Assembly (NCBI RefSeq): GCF_963678635.1
Contig: NC_087067.1
Span: 16,505,018-16,569,017 of the forward strand
Direction: 5' to 3'
DNA: 64,000 bases
DNA from: Symsagittifera roscoffensis
Lineage: Eukaryota > Xenacoelomorpha > Acoela > Convolutidae
The notes beneath the pieces are model-generated. The model ran no database searches. It was not told the origin of the DNA and saw only the letters and a program-made list of their open reading frames with translations. Below are positions 12,360-24,208 of the stretch, piece after piece (the stretch's first letter is position 1; each line of letters starts with the position of its first letter). The translations under genes were made by a program, and so were the position numbers.

Positions 12360-14916
12360 ATGTATATTTTAAAAGTATTCACATTTCAACACCTACTTTT
12401 TCTAATTTTTTCCGATCAAAATACAAATCCATCTCCTCGCACAGAACCTCAGGATTTGTTAGTAACACACTATGATTGTGAAGAAAACAAACAAAAAACG
12501 CTACACAAATATGCTATTAATCAAGTCACACAATGTGAATCCGAATCACAAGCTATAGAAACAACAAATATAGTAGCCACACTATACTCAAAAGCCCGAT
12601 CAACAACATTAACAGGATACAAGTTTACAGCAACATTTTCCGAAAAGAAAGTACATTGCTCACAAGTCTCAAACCGAAATAGAAACCGACTAGAGCACGA
12701 ATCTTTCTATCAGAGTAATATAGAAAGATTGCTACATCTTAGCCCTCAAGACTGTAAGAATGAAGTTAGACGATTAAACTTATCACAAAACGTAGAACAA
12801 ATAGAAAACTTGTAAAATTTCAAGTTTTCCCAGACTTAGCACATCAAGCAGAACTTGAAAAACACCAACGTCACATAAGACTAGACACATTTTACCCTTT
12901 CATGGAACACACGGAAGATTGACATATGATCTACAAGATAAACACTGGATACCACATATAGGTATAAATGATCCCTCAAATTGCAAAGCAGATACAAAAA
13001 GTAAAGGATATCAAGAAATAATGTTTTTGACTGGAAAATACAACTTGAAAAAGTACAACTTACACGAGATTTAAAAGATGACACAATTCTTTACCAAGGC
13101 ATTCGTCTCCCTTGCAAAAATGAACAAGGATATTGCGACCCTGAAACACGGACGCAAGCAACCATTGTATGGTTTTCTGAAGAAACGCGCACAGTTTTTC
13201 AAGTAGCAAGGACACACGCTAGAATGATTAAATTCCACCTAAATTATTTTATTGAATCAATCCTATTTGAAGAAGTCAACCCCGATCAAATTAGAAATAA
13301 TAACAACAAATTTAGGAACCTCCACAATATAGAAAACAAACTAACACGATTTCAAATATACCCAGAAACAGAACTAGCATGTAAAAAAAAAAAAACCAAT
13401 TTACAAAAGACAATACTCAGAAATCCTTGTCGAATACAAACATGGTTTCGACAAGAATACAGGACATCTAATTGTAGACCTTATGGCCACATCTCATCCA
13501 CTTACCGACGGAAACCCTTATGTTTCAGTGAAATTTCAGAAAAGCAAAGGACGAATATGTGGAAAATTAAAACCACAAGACGCAGATAGTACATGGTTAT
13601 AATAACTATCACTTATAAACCGCACATATTTTGGCGTAATTCACTATGATATACATTTAGATATGAAACTAGATTACACAATAAGCAGAATTTTTCAAGA
13701 AATTTCACTCTCAGAATTAGAAACACTACATCAATTATGTGAACTTGAGAGAACAGAAATTCTACAGTCACTAGCACTAGCAGTTCTAAAAATACCATAT
13801 GCAGGATATTTGTTATCCGGAAAAAGATCAATTTTTATTGATTATGAAGGAAACATTTTATTGTATTACACTTGTACCAAAAAAAATATCACCTTTATAC
13901 GTTTTTGAAGATAAAATATGTTATAAAAGAATCCCCATATTCTACAAAAATAAATTATATTTTGTTGATACACTCTCAAGACGAACATATGTTTAGGACA
14001 CAGCAGTACCATGTGGATCAGACAACAGCCACAACGTTGTACAATTAAATCCCGAAGAAGATAAATACTATCTACTAACACCATACCCAACAATAAAGCC
14101 ACCATTAAAAAAGTTTTCACCTGAAAGCTTTCGAGCTATAGCCCGCAACCCAAATATCGATTTACAATCGATAGGTATCTATTCAAAATCAGAGATACGA
14201 CATCACATACATACACAACAATTTCAAGAACTACTTACGAAAATGGACACAATACAACGACAATCAATAGATCAAAACCTACGAAAACTTGCAGAAACAG
14301 CAGGATTTTCAGATATTTACGCACAAGATTACAGCGGATATTTTAAAGACATAAAAGATAACATTTACCTAAATGGTGAAAAATATCGACCACAGGATAT
14401 ATCACCGATCAATATTTTAGTTTTGTAAATCTCAAAAACGAAGTTTTAGCCTTTCTAGGATGGCCATATTACATCTTAGAAAGATTGACTATCTTATAGG
14501 CCATGTTTAATTTTATTGGATTTCTTTTCTCATTACTAAAAGGAACCTATAACACATGCGCAATACATACACAAGTAAACCGACAAGCCAGCGTAGCACG
14601 CATATTATTTGAAGGATTTTTTGGAATATTTTCATCATCAATAAATAAAATCCTCTTAGATGCACAAATTAAGGAATATAATACAAAAATATCAACAAAT
14701 CCAAACAGATACGACGATTTAAACAATAATACAAGTGCATTACCTACAGCACCCCATTTGCCAAATCTACATCATAACCATCCATTATCATTGGTCTCAC
14801 AAAATTTTCGGAACTTAGCAATCACAATTCCTCCAAACTTAAGACCCAGCCACATACAAAGCCCCATCCAACATATAGTGACACAACATCCCCCAATTGA
14901 CGATACATACAAATAG
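12360..14916 (+). pseudogene. Envelope-like glycoprotein gene, broken (possible class III fusion type)
   Basis: Five open segments in sequence: 12360-12815, ~12880-13230, 13224-13589, 13663-13996 and ~14000-14430, then a membrane segment at 14440-14916. The first begins with a hydrophobic leader (FQHLLFLIF) and soon has a YDC motif and spaced cysteines. The 13663-13908 part has a conserved-looking HQLCELERTEIL...AGYLLSGKRS block. The last part has a hydrophobic stretch (FNFIGFLFSLL) with a short tail, as in a membrane anchor. Order pol-env and the domain plan match retrovirus-like elements. The pattern reminds me of the gB/chuvirus-type class III glycoproteins captured by animal retroelements, but this is unverified. 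Stops and frameshifts (about 12815, 13590, 13908-13996, 14428, 14500) mean it is not functional as it stands. Confidence 0.45.
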
Positions 14917-15108
14917 ATCATTGAACAACCCCATACCACCACTTTTCAGTCTAAAAAAAATCATTTCTTTAGCCCACGATGAGCAGACAAGTTGGATCAC
15001 TCCATCGATCAAACTACCACCCTGCCAACCTCCTAAAACCACTTCCTATTATCCCACTTTTTCGCTTTTCCACCACCTGATTCACCACAAACTAATACAT
15101 CATCAGGC

Positions 15109-15741
15109 ATGAATTCTGACACTAACTCAGATATCACAATTTATGCAACCATTTCACAATTCAATAATTCTGATATAGAAACTCCCGATGAGTTCGCAGA
15201 TTCCGAACCATCCCCTTCTCCTCATACCCAGACGAGCTCAACAACCTTCTCAAAACACCCCTTCCGACCTATCCAACACCAAAGCCAACATACATCTCCC
15301 TACACTCCTTCTCAAGTAACTCCAAAATACTCCCCATTCAATAATGAACGCTCCACCAACAACTCCCCAGACAATATTCAAATTTCTGAAGAACTAGATA
15401 ATTTTATAACACTCCAACAACAATTGCGATCTCCCCACACTCTAACTATTCACCAATTATCATCAACAATAACTTCATCAAATCCACCAACACCTACACC
15501 AATTTCAGATTATACTCCATCATTAGCTCATTCATCCACATCAACAGAAACATCCACCAGTACTAATCGTGCTTATAGAACTTTTAAACGGAAATTTCCA
15601 AATCACTCGTTCCCATCCAAACCCGGAACTGCCCGAGAATATGTTAACCATCCAGACCACACCAATTCTCCAATTTACCTTCAAATAACCCTACCTTTCT
15701 TTCCCCAACACACCTTAAACCAATCCGGCCTTAACCCTTAA
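15109..15741 (+). CDS. Disordered Ser/Thr/Pro-rich accessory ORF
   Basis: 210 codons open from ATG to TAA, unusually long for this decayed region. The product is dominated by Ser, Thr, Pro, Gln and His with no predicted helix or membrane segment. It ends with a basic stretch (RAYRTFKRKFPNHSF) that could be a nucleic-acid-binding or nuclear-targeting patch. Downstream of env, it sits where complex retroviruses keep accessory genes. I do not recognise a family; low-complexity sequence makes chance openness possible. Confidence 0.4.
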   Translation: MNSDTNSDITIYATISQFNNSDIETPDEFADSEPSPSPHTQTSSTTFSKHPFRPIQHQSQHTSPYTPSQVTPKYSPFNNERSTNNSPDNIQISEELDNFITLQQQLRSPHTLTIHQLSSTITSSNPPTPTPISDYTPSLAHSSTSTETSTSTNRAYRTFKRKFPNHSFPSKPGTAREYVNHPDHTNSPIYLQITLPFFPQHTLNQSGLNP

Positions 15742-15867
15742 CCACATCATTTCGTAGAACATGTCTTAATACCCATACTTCATTAGACAGCTTATTATAA
15801 TTTCACTAACCCCCTTACGCTACCACTCCTTAACACCACAATAGATATTGAAAGAAGTAGGAACGAA

Positions 15868-16769
15868 TTGTTTAGTCTAACCACATCACTAACATCCAGA
15901 CAATTTACATACGTAGGATATAAAAAATTACTAAAAACATTCACTGCAACCCGCGCTAACGACTACTCAATTGAATATTATGATCATAACATCATCAGAT
16001 CTTGTTTCTTGACGACGATCAATTCGCAAATCTACAAATTACAGAAAAAATTTTCATTAAAACATCATACTTGTTCACACTTAACATACTCGACAAAAAA
16101 CATGATCCCATTATTTCAGAAGCATTATCAGGCATTCAAGCATACGAATCATTTCACGAAAAAATTCAAACATTTTCACTAAGCTTTCACTTCCTCACAC
16201 CAAAAGAACGAGATTTGCACTGCTCACACGACATCATGTTGAGAACTAAGCAAACACACACCTACACTTATTATCGTTTCATTCAAAATCATTTTCACAT
16301 ACACACACCATCACGACAACCCCACCACAGATTTCAATTCATAAATTCCAAATACACCTCAACATTTTTCCTAAACTTCGAGTATTGCATTAAAAACACT
16401 AAATTTCAAGGCATTTTCCGAAATTATGACCCAATCACTCAAATGTATACATTTTGTCCCCTCACGAAGACCTTCAACGACGAAGAATCCCGACCCCTGA
16501 CCATTCCGCATGAATATATTCAAACTATAGAAGTAGCCATTTTAAAATTCATCTATAACACTAAATACAATCATAAAAATTACAATCTAATCCAAAACAC
16601 ACCTCATGAACTTGCAGTAGGCACCGAAGAACTAAAAACCATAAAAGCACTTCAATTGCTTTGGCCACTGCTACAAACTGAAAACATCATACGCATACTA
16701 GCAAAACTACTAACTACATCAGACGCTATTCACAATGTTTTACCTCACGGCTTTTCCCCCGCCGACTAA
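15868..16769 (+). CDS. Unknown accessory protein ORF downstream of env
   Basis: The main frame 16002-16769 (255 codons) is preceded and overlapped by an open 15868-16182 frame (104 codons), suggesting one gene with a frameshift near 16000. The protein looks globular and mixed alpha/beta, with many aromatic and His residues (YYRFIQNHFHIH, FFLNFEYCIKNTKFQGIFRNYDP) and a helical C-terminus (LQLLWPLLQTENIIRILAKLL). The stop codon is followed at once by a strong splice-donor match (AAG|GTAAGTAT) at about 16770. A polypyrimidine-CAG acceptor lies near 16919. No homologue recognised; it is either an element accessory gene or a captured host exon. Confidence 0.45.
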
Positions 16770-17780
16770 GGTAAGTATGAACTTAATACTTTACGACTAA
16801 CTCATTTAAAATAAAAACTAACCATTCTTTGTAATTAGCTTACATTTTCATTAATCTTCACCCATGATCATCTACAACAAGAAGAAAAAACAAATATAAA
16901 TCCAGACTCTTTTTTTTCAGAATAAACTCTATTAAACCTATAGCACTAAATGATGCAGTAAAATTCAATTCGAAAGCAAAAAGTTCATCTATAAATTATT
17001 TCCCTAAATGTAGTAAATTTCAATACGATGATAATCAATTTAAAATTTTCTAATACCCACAAAGCAATAAAATTTAGTCTTAAAAGCAGAAAATTCATAC
17101 AAATGAAATGCAGTACTAACTTTTTCTATATCTTCTGTTCAAACGCACAAGAACTCTTTCCACAATCGCACGGCGCGCCCACGAAGAACTGTTTAAAATA
17201 ATGAATTCAAGTTTTAAGTTTTCATTAACAACGACTCAAACCAACAATAACAAGTTTCCACGTTTCCTTTAGCCCGGTTGAAATGGAATTATATAATAAC
17301 CAAACTAACCAACGCAGCTTACTAAACATCATAAACCATAAACTAACAGCATAAACTAACAATTACCAAGTCTAAAAAAGGAATAATAAAACACCAAAAA
17401 GTCGCAAGACAAACCCAAACCAAAAACAATTTGATTTTTGAGAAAAGGACACAACCAACGATACAAAAGGAAAACCAGAAATAATATAACATAAAAAGTT
17501 ACTGCAAAACAGGACCCCTTAAAAAACCAGCACGAAATCATACTCCCACTCCTGGCCTAACCCACCGGAGAGGACGTCCTGAGCATGCTCTATAGCCGGC
17601 CTAACCCACCGTGCTACATCCACGCTTTGTGACCACATCAAATTTTTGACAAGAGGTTTTCAAGAGTGAGTAACTCTTAAAAATAACTGAACTAAAACTA
17701 AAACGCTTTTGCGAAAACAATTAAGCAAAATCATAACTAAAAAATTAACATTAACAAAAATTTATAAAATATAAATTATA
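16770..17780. other. Non-coding A-rich stretch
   Basis: No convincing reading frame. Holds a good splice-donor sequence at about 16770, a T-run followed by CAG at about 16909-16919, and a short direct repeat GGCCTAACCCACCG at about 17557 and 17599. Otherwise A-rich and featureless. Confidence 0.5.
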
Positions 17781-17789
17781 ATATGTAGT

Positions 17790-18221
17790 ACAAAGATTAC
17801 ACACAACCACAAAGACGAGCATCCAAAGACTAGACGACCCTATCACACTCAACTTACAGAATGGCTAAACACAACCGATATGCCGCCCACAAACACGACT
17901 CAAAAAGGATTTAGAGTACGACTTGACTTCGCAGAAAAGGACTTCATTGAACCAGACCAATGACCACCTCGAGGTTCAAGTATACGCACAGATCCGAGTT
18001 ACAAGGCATTCCCTCGATACATGATGTTCACGCCATTCCCAGACAAAGATGATACTCGATCAAGTTCTCCACCCAAGCAGAACAAACAATCATAGCAAAC
18101 CATTTTGAAATCAGATTAATTTCACCGGCGGCCGCAGCCATCGTCGGACAAACAATTAACAACTTCCTATCGACGACTCCAGCTTTCTGGAGCTCTCTTC
18201 TCCAAGAACGAAACAAGAAAT
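17790..18221 (+). pseudogene. Coding remnant at the 3' end of the A-rich element
   Basis: One frame is open from about 17790 to 18092 apart from a single TGA at about 17960. It includes GFRVRLDFAEKDFIEPDQ before the stop and YKAFPRYMMFTPFPDKDD after it. Another frame continues it at 18056-18220 (AEQTIIANHFEIRLISPAAA, then FWSSLLQERNKK). The protein-like composition contrasts with the surroundings. It lies about 100 bases upstream of the LTR-like repeat, so it may be the last gene of the retroelement. No family recognised. Confidence 0.35.
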
Positions 18222-18299
18222 GATGCTCGCCAAATACCAATAACTATCATCCATCCTTCATCACAGATAGAAGATAAAAGATTCAAAACTCTGTAAACC

Positions 18300-18730
18300 C
18301 CGAATGGGTGGAACCAGATATAAACTATATTTATTATTGGATATAAAATTGATATTTTATCTCTATAAAATATTTAATATTAACCAATCACGATCCATCT
18401 AACTAACAACCCACTTATTTGTAAGTGCTGAAATTACTTGTAATTTCAGCAACAGAGAGATTTGAATTTAACTTAGAAATTAGTTACCTCTCAAAGAGAC
18501 CTTCTAGCAATCGCAATAAGCCAGTATACTCTAGATCTATTGAGCCTAGCAGAGACTAGTTAAACACCCTGAGACTAGTAGATATAAGGGTAAGATTAGG
18601 ATCGGTATTAGACTAAGAAGTTGCACGAATCTATCCGGCCGAAAATAAGATAGCGTGACGAGCAGACGGTGTATCCTATCCGAAATTACTCTTTGAGTTA
18701 AACCTCGGTCATAACTCAATTCGCAAAACG
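18300..18730 (+). repeat. LTR-like repeat (probable 3' LTR of the A-rich element)
   Basis: About 400 bases here recur in reverse complement at 28480-28830 with roughly 70-80% identity. Shared blocks are CCAGTATACTCTAGATCTAT / AGGATCGGTATTAGAC / GACGGTGTATCCTATCCGAA and the CCAATCACGATCCAT segment. A dispersed repeat of this size directly after the last ORF of a retroelement is best read as its LTR. I cannot place exact termini because the left partner lies outside the window. Confidence 0.5.
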
Positions 18731-18739
18731 AAAACAAAA

Positions 18740-21060
18740 TTCTTGTTCATTCGCTGAACGAAAACAAAATCCTTGACATGAAATTTTTCGAACTCTAAAC
18801 TCAATTCCAAGATTTTTAGCAGTTTATACTATCAAAGTGGAGCATAAAAAGGAAATGATCTAAAATTGGCAATAAACAACAGCCAAATTCATGTGGGCCG
18901 AATAGAATAAAAAAAACAGAAAAAGTAAATATATGAAATCAAGATTAGTAAAATTAGAAATTGCTGGAGTAAATCAAAACATTAAAAGCAACAAAAATAA
19001 AAAGACAACAAGTGATTTGTTTATCATGTTGTTAACCCTAAAAAAAATAAACTGTGATTTGATAACGCTTGCTAATCGGAAGCGCGATAACCATATACTA
19101 AAAAACGTGAGATACACCAATTTATGAAAAATTAAAGCGGTAACTCAGCCCACTCATTTGGGTCCAAAGAACTGTAACTAATGAATTTTCAATATTCTCT
19201 GTGCGCATACACATGCATCTTTCAGCAACTCCAATTATATATTTCAAACGATGTTAAAGGAGAAAAAAAACTACAACAAACGAATAGACCAAAAGTTGAA
19301 GCGTCGAAAAACTTTGAGGTCTAAAACAATTCGATTTCTGTCATGACCTCACAACTCGCCGCAAGCAAAAACAACCCAAAAACCATTATGAGCCACTTGT
19401 ATTGTTTCGAGGAGAAAAAATTGTATTTTATTGGTGAGTTCCGCTTTAAATTAGGATATATTGGCACCAAAGACGTCTTAAGAAAAGTTTTAGGATCAGT
19501 CGGCCGAAAATGGAAATAAAGGGGTGGGACTTTTTTGAAGACAAGAGGGTTGAATCTTCAGCCCCGCCCCTAAATTTGCCCGTGACTTCAGCCAATATTA
19601 CATTAGCCACAAACTATTATCGAAATAAATCGAGTATCGCCTAACAGAAATATATATTAGTTCAACCATTAGAGAAAAAAAAACAAATTATAATAAAGTG
19701 ATAAAGTAAAATGCAAACAGGCTCAAAAGACTTTTGACGAAATTCTCCAAGAGACTCGTTAACAAAAAATCAGTGATTCTCTTGGTGAATTTGTTTGCTA
19801 TAGAAAGTCTAGAACGCGTTTGCATAAAACCGGCTGCTATTTGCGAATGAAAACGTTGATAAACTGAGATTGCTTCAATGATAGCAGAAGTACAATTTTA
19901 ATTTTTGTTTTTCTATTACATCTTAACAAAGAATGCAGCAAACTAAATAGTTTTAGATTTTTGTAGATCTGAAATTATCTTGAATCAAAACTTTTCGTGA
20001 AAATGGCATTTTTTTGTTCGAATAATAAAATCGTTTCTGTGAGTTAGCTTGTTTTTCGCCTGATTTTGACCACCTCAAAGAAAGCTCCCGGGGGTCAAAA
20101 ATGAGTATATTGTTTAAAGCGTAGTATGAAATTTTCTGCTCCCTATAGTCCGTGATTTGAAAACCTGATCTGAATTTTTTGTTTTTCAGACTAATTAAAC
20201 AGAGCTTTTAGATTATTTTATCAATTATTCAACCATTTTTGGCGTTATACAAAATTCTATTGCCCTTTATCTGAGAAATGTCAATTGAAAAATGAAAAAA
20301 TTTTAGATGGAAAATTTTGAACCTTTCAAAAATTGTAACTTTTTGATAGATTTTTTTTCCAATTTCAGCTTTTTGGATTTTTCTCTGCCCTTTGAATTTC
20401 TCGACTTAATTATTCCAAGCGAATTTCTTGTGTTATTTCCGCAGTAACCGGCTATACTTGTGCTTCTAGTAAGACTTTAATAGAAAATTTTTTTTTTTTT
20501 AATTTTTGCTTTCAAAATGAAGCCAGCAGCACATACTTTGACCAAAAAATGACAGTCGAAACAGTTAATGATTTATTTTTATCCAGGAAGGCTCCGCAAA
20601 AAAAGAAAGTTATAGCTTTGTAGTCTTTAAGATGTAAAGGTATTAAACATTGTACTGCGAGAACATTGGGAGACAACCTCCTCTGCATAATGTGATATCC
20701 TGACTACCCAGAATATCCAACTTTGGTAATGTTTCACCATACGTTGATTTTTAGTTGACCAACAAAAAAACTTAATATAGGCGTCAAAACTTACAAATTT
20801 TGATGACTAGCGCACGCCAGAAAACCGCTACTTTTGTCAAAATTTTCCTAAATGCGTCATTTTGTAGCCCGTAATTTGTGAAAACACTCGATTTTTTCTG
20901 TTAATCAGAGGTTAAAATTGATCTGCGGTGAACTTTTTTACGCTTGAGATCAAAAGGTTTATCAGGCGGAATACACACTTTTTTCTACGTAAGCACAATC
21001 TGTCTAACAAGAAAATCACTTTGAATGTTTAATAATTAAAGTTTCAAATTCCAGGTCTTA
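18740..21060. other. Intergenic AT-rich DNA
   Basis: I see no gene, RNA or clear repeat structure here. Open frames are short and of non-coding composition. T-runs and A-runs are common. Confidence 0.5.
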
Positions 21061-21064
21061 CGCG

Positions 21065-21130
21065 GCAGAATTGGCGGAGTGGTAACGTTTATGTCTCAGA
21101 CGACAAAGTTGCTGCGTTGGTGAGGAGCTG
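21065..21130 (+). repeat. Possible degenerate tRNA-derived SINE head
   Basis: GGCAGAATTGGCGGAGTGG resembles a tRNA 5' end with an A box (TGGCGGAGTGG). A convincing B box is not present downstream, so this is a weak call. Confidence 0.25.
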
Positions 21131-21939
21131 TTACTTCTCTCAATAACTTTTTACTGATGAAAAAAATTGTCGGTCTATTGCTTGTTTGCGTATTTTTTGT
21201 GGGCGTAGTTGCCACAGCGCTGACTGTTTGTGCTCTAAACAAATTTCCTTACAATTTACTCCGGTTATTTCTGAATTTACCAGCCCTGAAATTGTACACA
21301 GAATCGAAGCGGAGCTTCGAACAACTTGTGATTTCATTTAAACCGTATCATTTGAGGGTACTAGAGAGAAAATCAAAGGAACTCCACTAAAAAGTTCAGT
21401 AACTTATAAATTCAAAAACACAACAAAAATTAAAAATTTTTTGTCTAGAATGATGTTCAATTTGAGGATAACACTTCCAGGAAAGCAATAAGTCGCTTTA
21501 AATTTGTTTTCAGAAAACTAAGGCGACACCAGTTGATCCGAAAACCGAATTGTTTTCAAGAAAAATTTTGAAAGTTCTGAAATTCTAAATTTTTATGCCC
21601 CGTCTCGGGAAACTGAGACCACTAATCCAATAAAAACAAGCCAGAGCAATTGAGGCTAAAAAAACTTCTCAGCGGAGAAAATTTACAAATGAATGTTACC
21701 TTATAATTTTACAAATAACAGGAATATATTTAAAAAGAAAGTTGTTTTTTCGATAATTCTTATCGGCCCAATAGCTTGTCTGATTTTCTGTTTTCTAGCT
21801 TACAATGCTGTTTTCTTTGCCACAATTTGCGCAAAACTCCTCACCTCTGTTTTTGAAAATCCAACCCTGCCTTCGAGAACTCCTAAATCTGCTCCTACAA
21901 CAGAAATATACACTATTTCAAAAGAAAAAGTGTAAAAAA

Positions 21940-22310
21940 AATAACATAGCCAACTGACAGTTGGAAAAGAGTAATGAACGCAGTGAAATTGAAAACCGAC
22001 TTGTTTTTTTAAATATCTTCAACTTTTCAATTTCGAAAAAAAAATAGATGGAGCTGAAGCTCTTTGACTTTAAAGAACAATTTTTAAACCAATTTTTTTT
22101 GGATAAAAATAATTTTTATATTTCGCTCGGAAAAACAAAAATTAAATTCCAATTTCGAAACTCGAAGTCGATCATGTTTTTAGTGAACTTCACACTTTTG
22201 CTGTTCTATAGTGGAGTTTGCCTTCCTTTTAACAATATAAATGCAACAAACTTAAAAAGAAATCTCAAGTCAAATCGCGAAAAATGAAAATTGAGCGTGA
22301 AAAAACTTTG
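21940..22310 (+). repeat. Dispersed repeat copy 1 (second copy 25810-26100)
   Basis: The blocks GTTGGAAAAGAGTAATGAACG, AAAAAATAGATG and CACTTTTGCTGTTC-ATAGTGGAGTTTGC recur in the same order and orientation at 25810-26100, and more weakly near 27310-27420. About 300 bases long, moderately diverged, with no coding potential that is conserved between copies. It is probably an interspersed repeat (SINE/MITE class unknown). Confidence 0.7.
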
Positions 22311-22949
22311 CTGAAAACAAAAAATTAGCAAGACCTATTAAAGTGTACTCAGTGCGTTCATTACTTTTAAAAAGTACACCGTTTTCACTGAATATAAAAT
22401 TTCAATTCTAGAAATTAACCTCAGCTCCTTCGAGAAGCAAGACAGACTGAAAAATCTTAAGGAATCTATTTAACCATCTGAAATGTCAGCGAATGATGAA
22501 AATTTTTCTGCGGATCAGAATTGTTTGAAACAGCCAATTTGCTGAAAAGTTTAACAACACTGAACTTTAATTATGGAACCTCTTTCCCGATGGGCTGGCT
22601 AGTTTCGGATTTTTTATCTGTTAAACGCCAGGCGTTTTATACAACAGTTGGTGCCTTTAAACTGACCTTCCCTTATCAACTTGATTGCTTTATCTCCCGG
22701 TTTCGTACTCGCCTAATTTTGATTCTCAGGGCTAATTCCAGATGCTTTTTCTCGTTTTGAGCAACTTCGTTGTGATTTCGGAAGTTTTATTTTGATTGAC
22801 AAACAATTTTTTGTTTTTATTTTAGACACCATGACAGATTTTTCCGTAGATTTACACTTTAATCGAAGTTTAAATCGACGTGAGCCATAGTTTACTATGT
22901 TCAACAATCAGAATTTTACTATACTTATCTTTTTCACTTTTTTCAACTT

Positions 22950-23312
22950 AGTCCACTTTTTTCAACACAACTCGCAAAGCTAGTGTTCATTTGGTGGCAA
23001 GTGTGCTGGCTGGCATCACATTGGCAATTATATGGCATCTTTTGTGTGTACTATATTGGTGGTTAGTGTTAGACGATTGTCGGGCGACCATGGCGCAGAT
23101 GCGAAGACGTTCAACTCTGGATACAATTTTTTTCAGAAATTTAGAGTCAAACGTCTTCGCATCTGCGCCATGGTCGCCTGACAATTGTCTAACACTAGCC
23201 ACCAATATATTAGACACAAAAGATGCCATATAATTGCCAATGTGATGCCAGCCAGCAAACGTGCCACCAAATGCGCACTTTGCTTTGCAAGTTGGGTTCA
23301 AAAAAGTGGACT
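22950..23312. repeat. 363-bp near-perfect inverted repeat (foldback/MITE-like hairpin)
   Basis: Left arm about 22950-23110 and right arm about 23150-23312 are reverse complements over roughly 160 bases with few mismatches, around a ~40-base centre containing CTCTGGATACAATTTTTTT. Outer ends are AGTCCAC...GTGGACT. Inside the arms, CGCAGATGCGAAGACGT pairs with its complement in the right arm. No target-site duplication is obvious. Transcription would make a long double-stranded RNA hairpin. The closest class is a foldback or MITE-type DNA transposon. Confidence 0.9.
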
Positions 23313-24208
23313 TCGTAATATGACCCCACGATCGTTAGCGTAAACACAAAAATACTATCTCACAGCTGATTTCAGACTTTTATATACTTGAAAAAAATCT
23401 TAAGTGACATCTACAACTTATTACACCGTTTTGGCAGTTTTATTTTTTTCGGAAATCTGGTCAGAAATCTCGTTCGCACAGTTTGGTAACAGCTCAATGC
23501 AATTCGAATGACTATAGAATATCTCAGCCTTCGAATAAAAGATCATGATTTTTGAACATATTCATATCTGGAACTTTTTTTATTTTCTTATCTGAAATCA
23601 GGCCGATTTTTTTGCTTCAATTTTTTACTGTTCCATAGCTCATGTGGTTCCCGGGAACATTTCTTGATTTTTGTTTCGGTCGTATTTATAGAAGAAAACG
23701 AGTTACACTTCAGCTGAACTATGGGCTTGTATTTTATTGGAAAGTGACATGACTAAATTCTTGATTAAAAGCCATAAATTGAGGAAAAGCCAGCGAGACA
23801 AACGACCCAAATAAGTGTCTTTAATGAGCTCAGAAACAATTAGAGGAAAAATTATTCTTGAAAAATTTAATTTAACGTGTTTATTAAAAAATTAAAAAAC
23901 CATCAATTTACAAATTAAAACAGATAAGATATTTTATTAGGAATTAAGCAACTTTATCGCATCAGCATTTTTGAGGCACTACAAAAAATATTTCAATGGT
24001 TCAAACAGTAAAACTGATCCAATAATGCATAGCGAAGACATGTTTCAGAAAAAAAAATGACAATTTTTTGTTTCAATATCCTTCAATTTTTGGCACTGGG
24101 CAGATTGAACCAGATCAAACAATGCTATTAGCAGCTCAGGACTACAAGCATAAACACAGCTATCAAATTTAAGGTCTTAATGCTCATTCATAATAAATAT
24201 TATAGAAT
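23313..24208. other. Intergenic sequence between the hairpin and YOD1
   Basis: AT-rich, with no convincing reading frame or repeat. It contains the region downstream of the YOD1 stop codon and therefore its 3' UTR; the poly(A) site cannot be placed with confidence. Confidence 0.5.

Noticed and set aside
21157-21935. Two short ORFs with signal-like hydrophobic starts (21157-21390, 21693-21935)
   Set aside because: Short, no homology and no partner exons. The hydrophobic runs arise from T-rich DNA, so not supported as genes.
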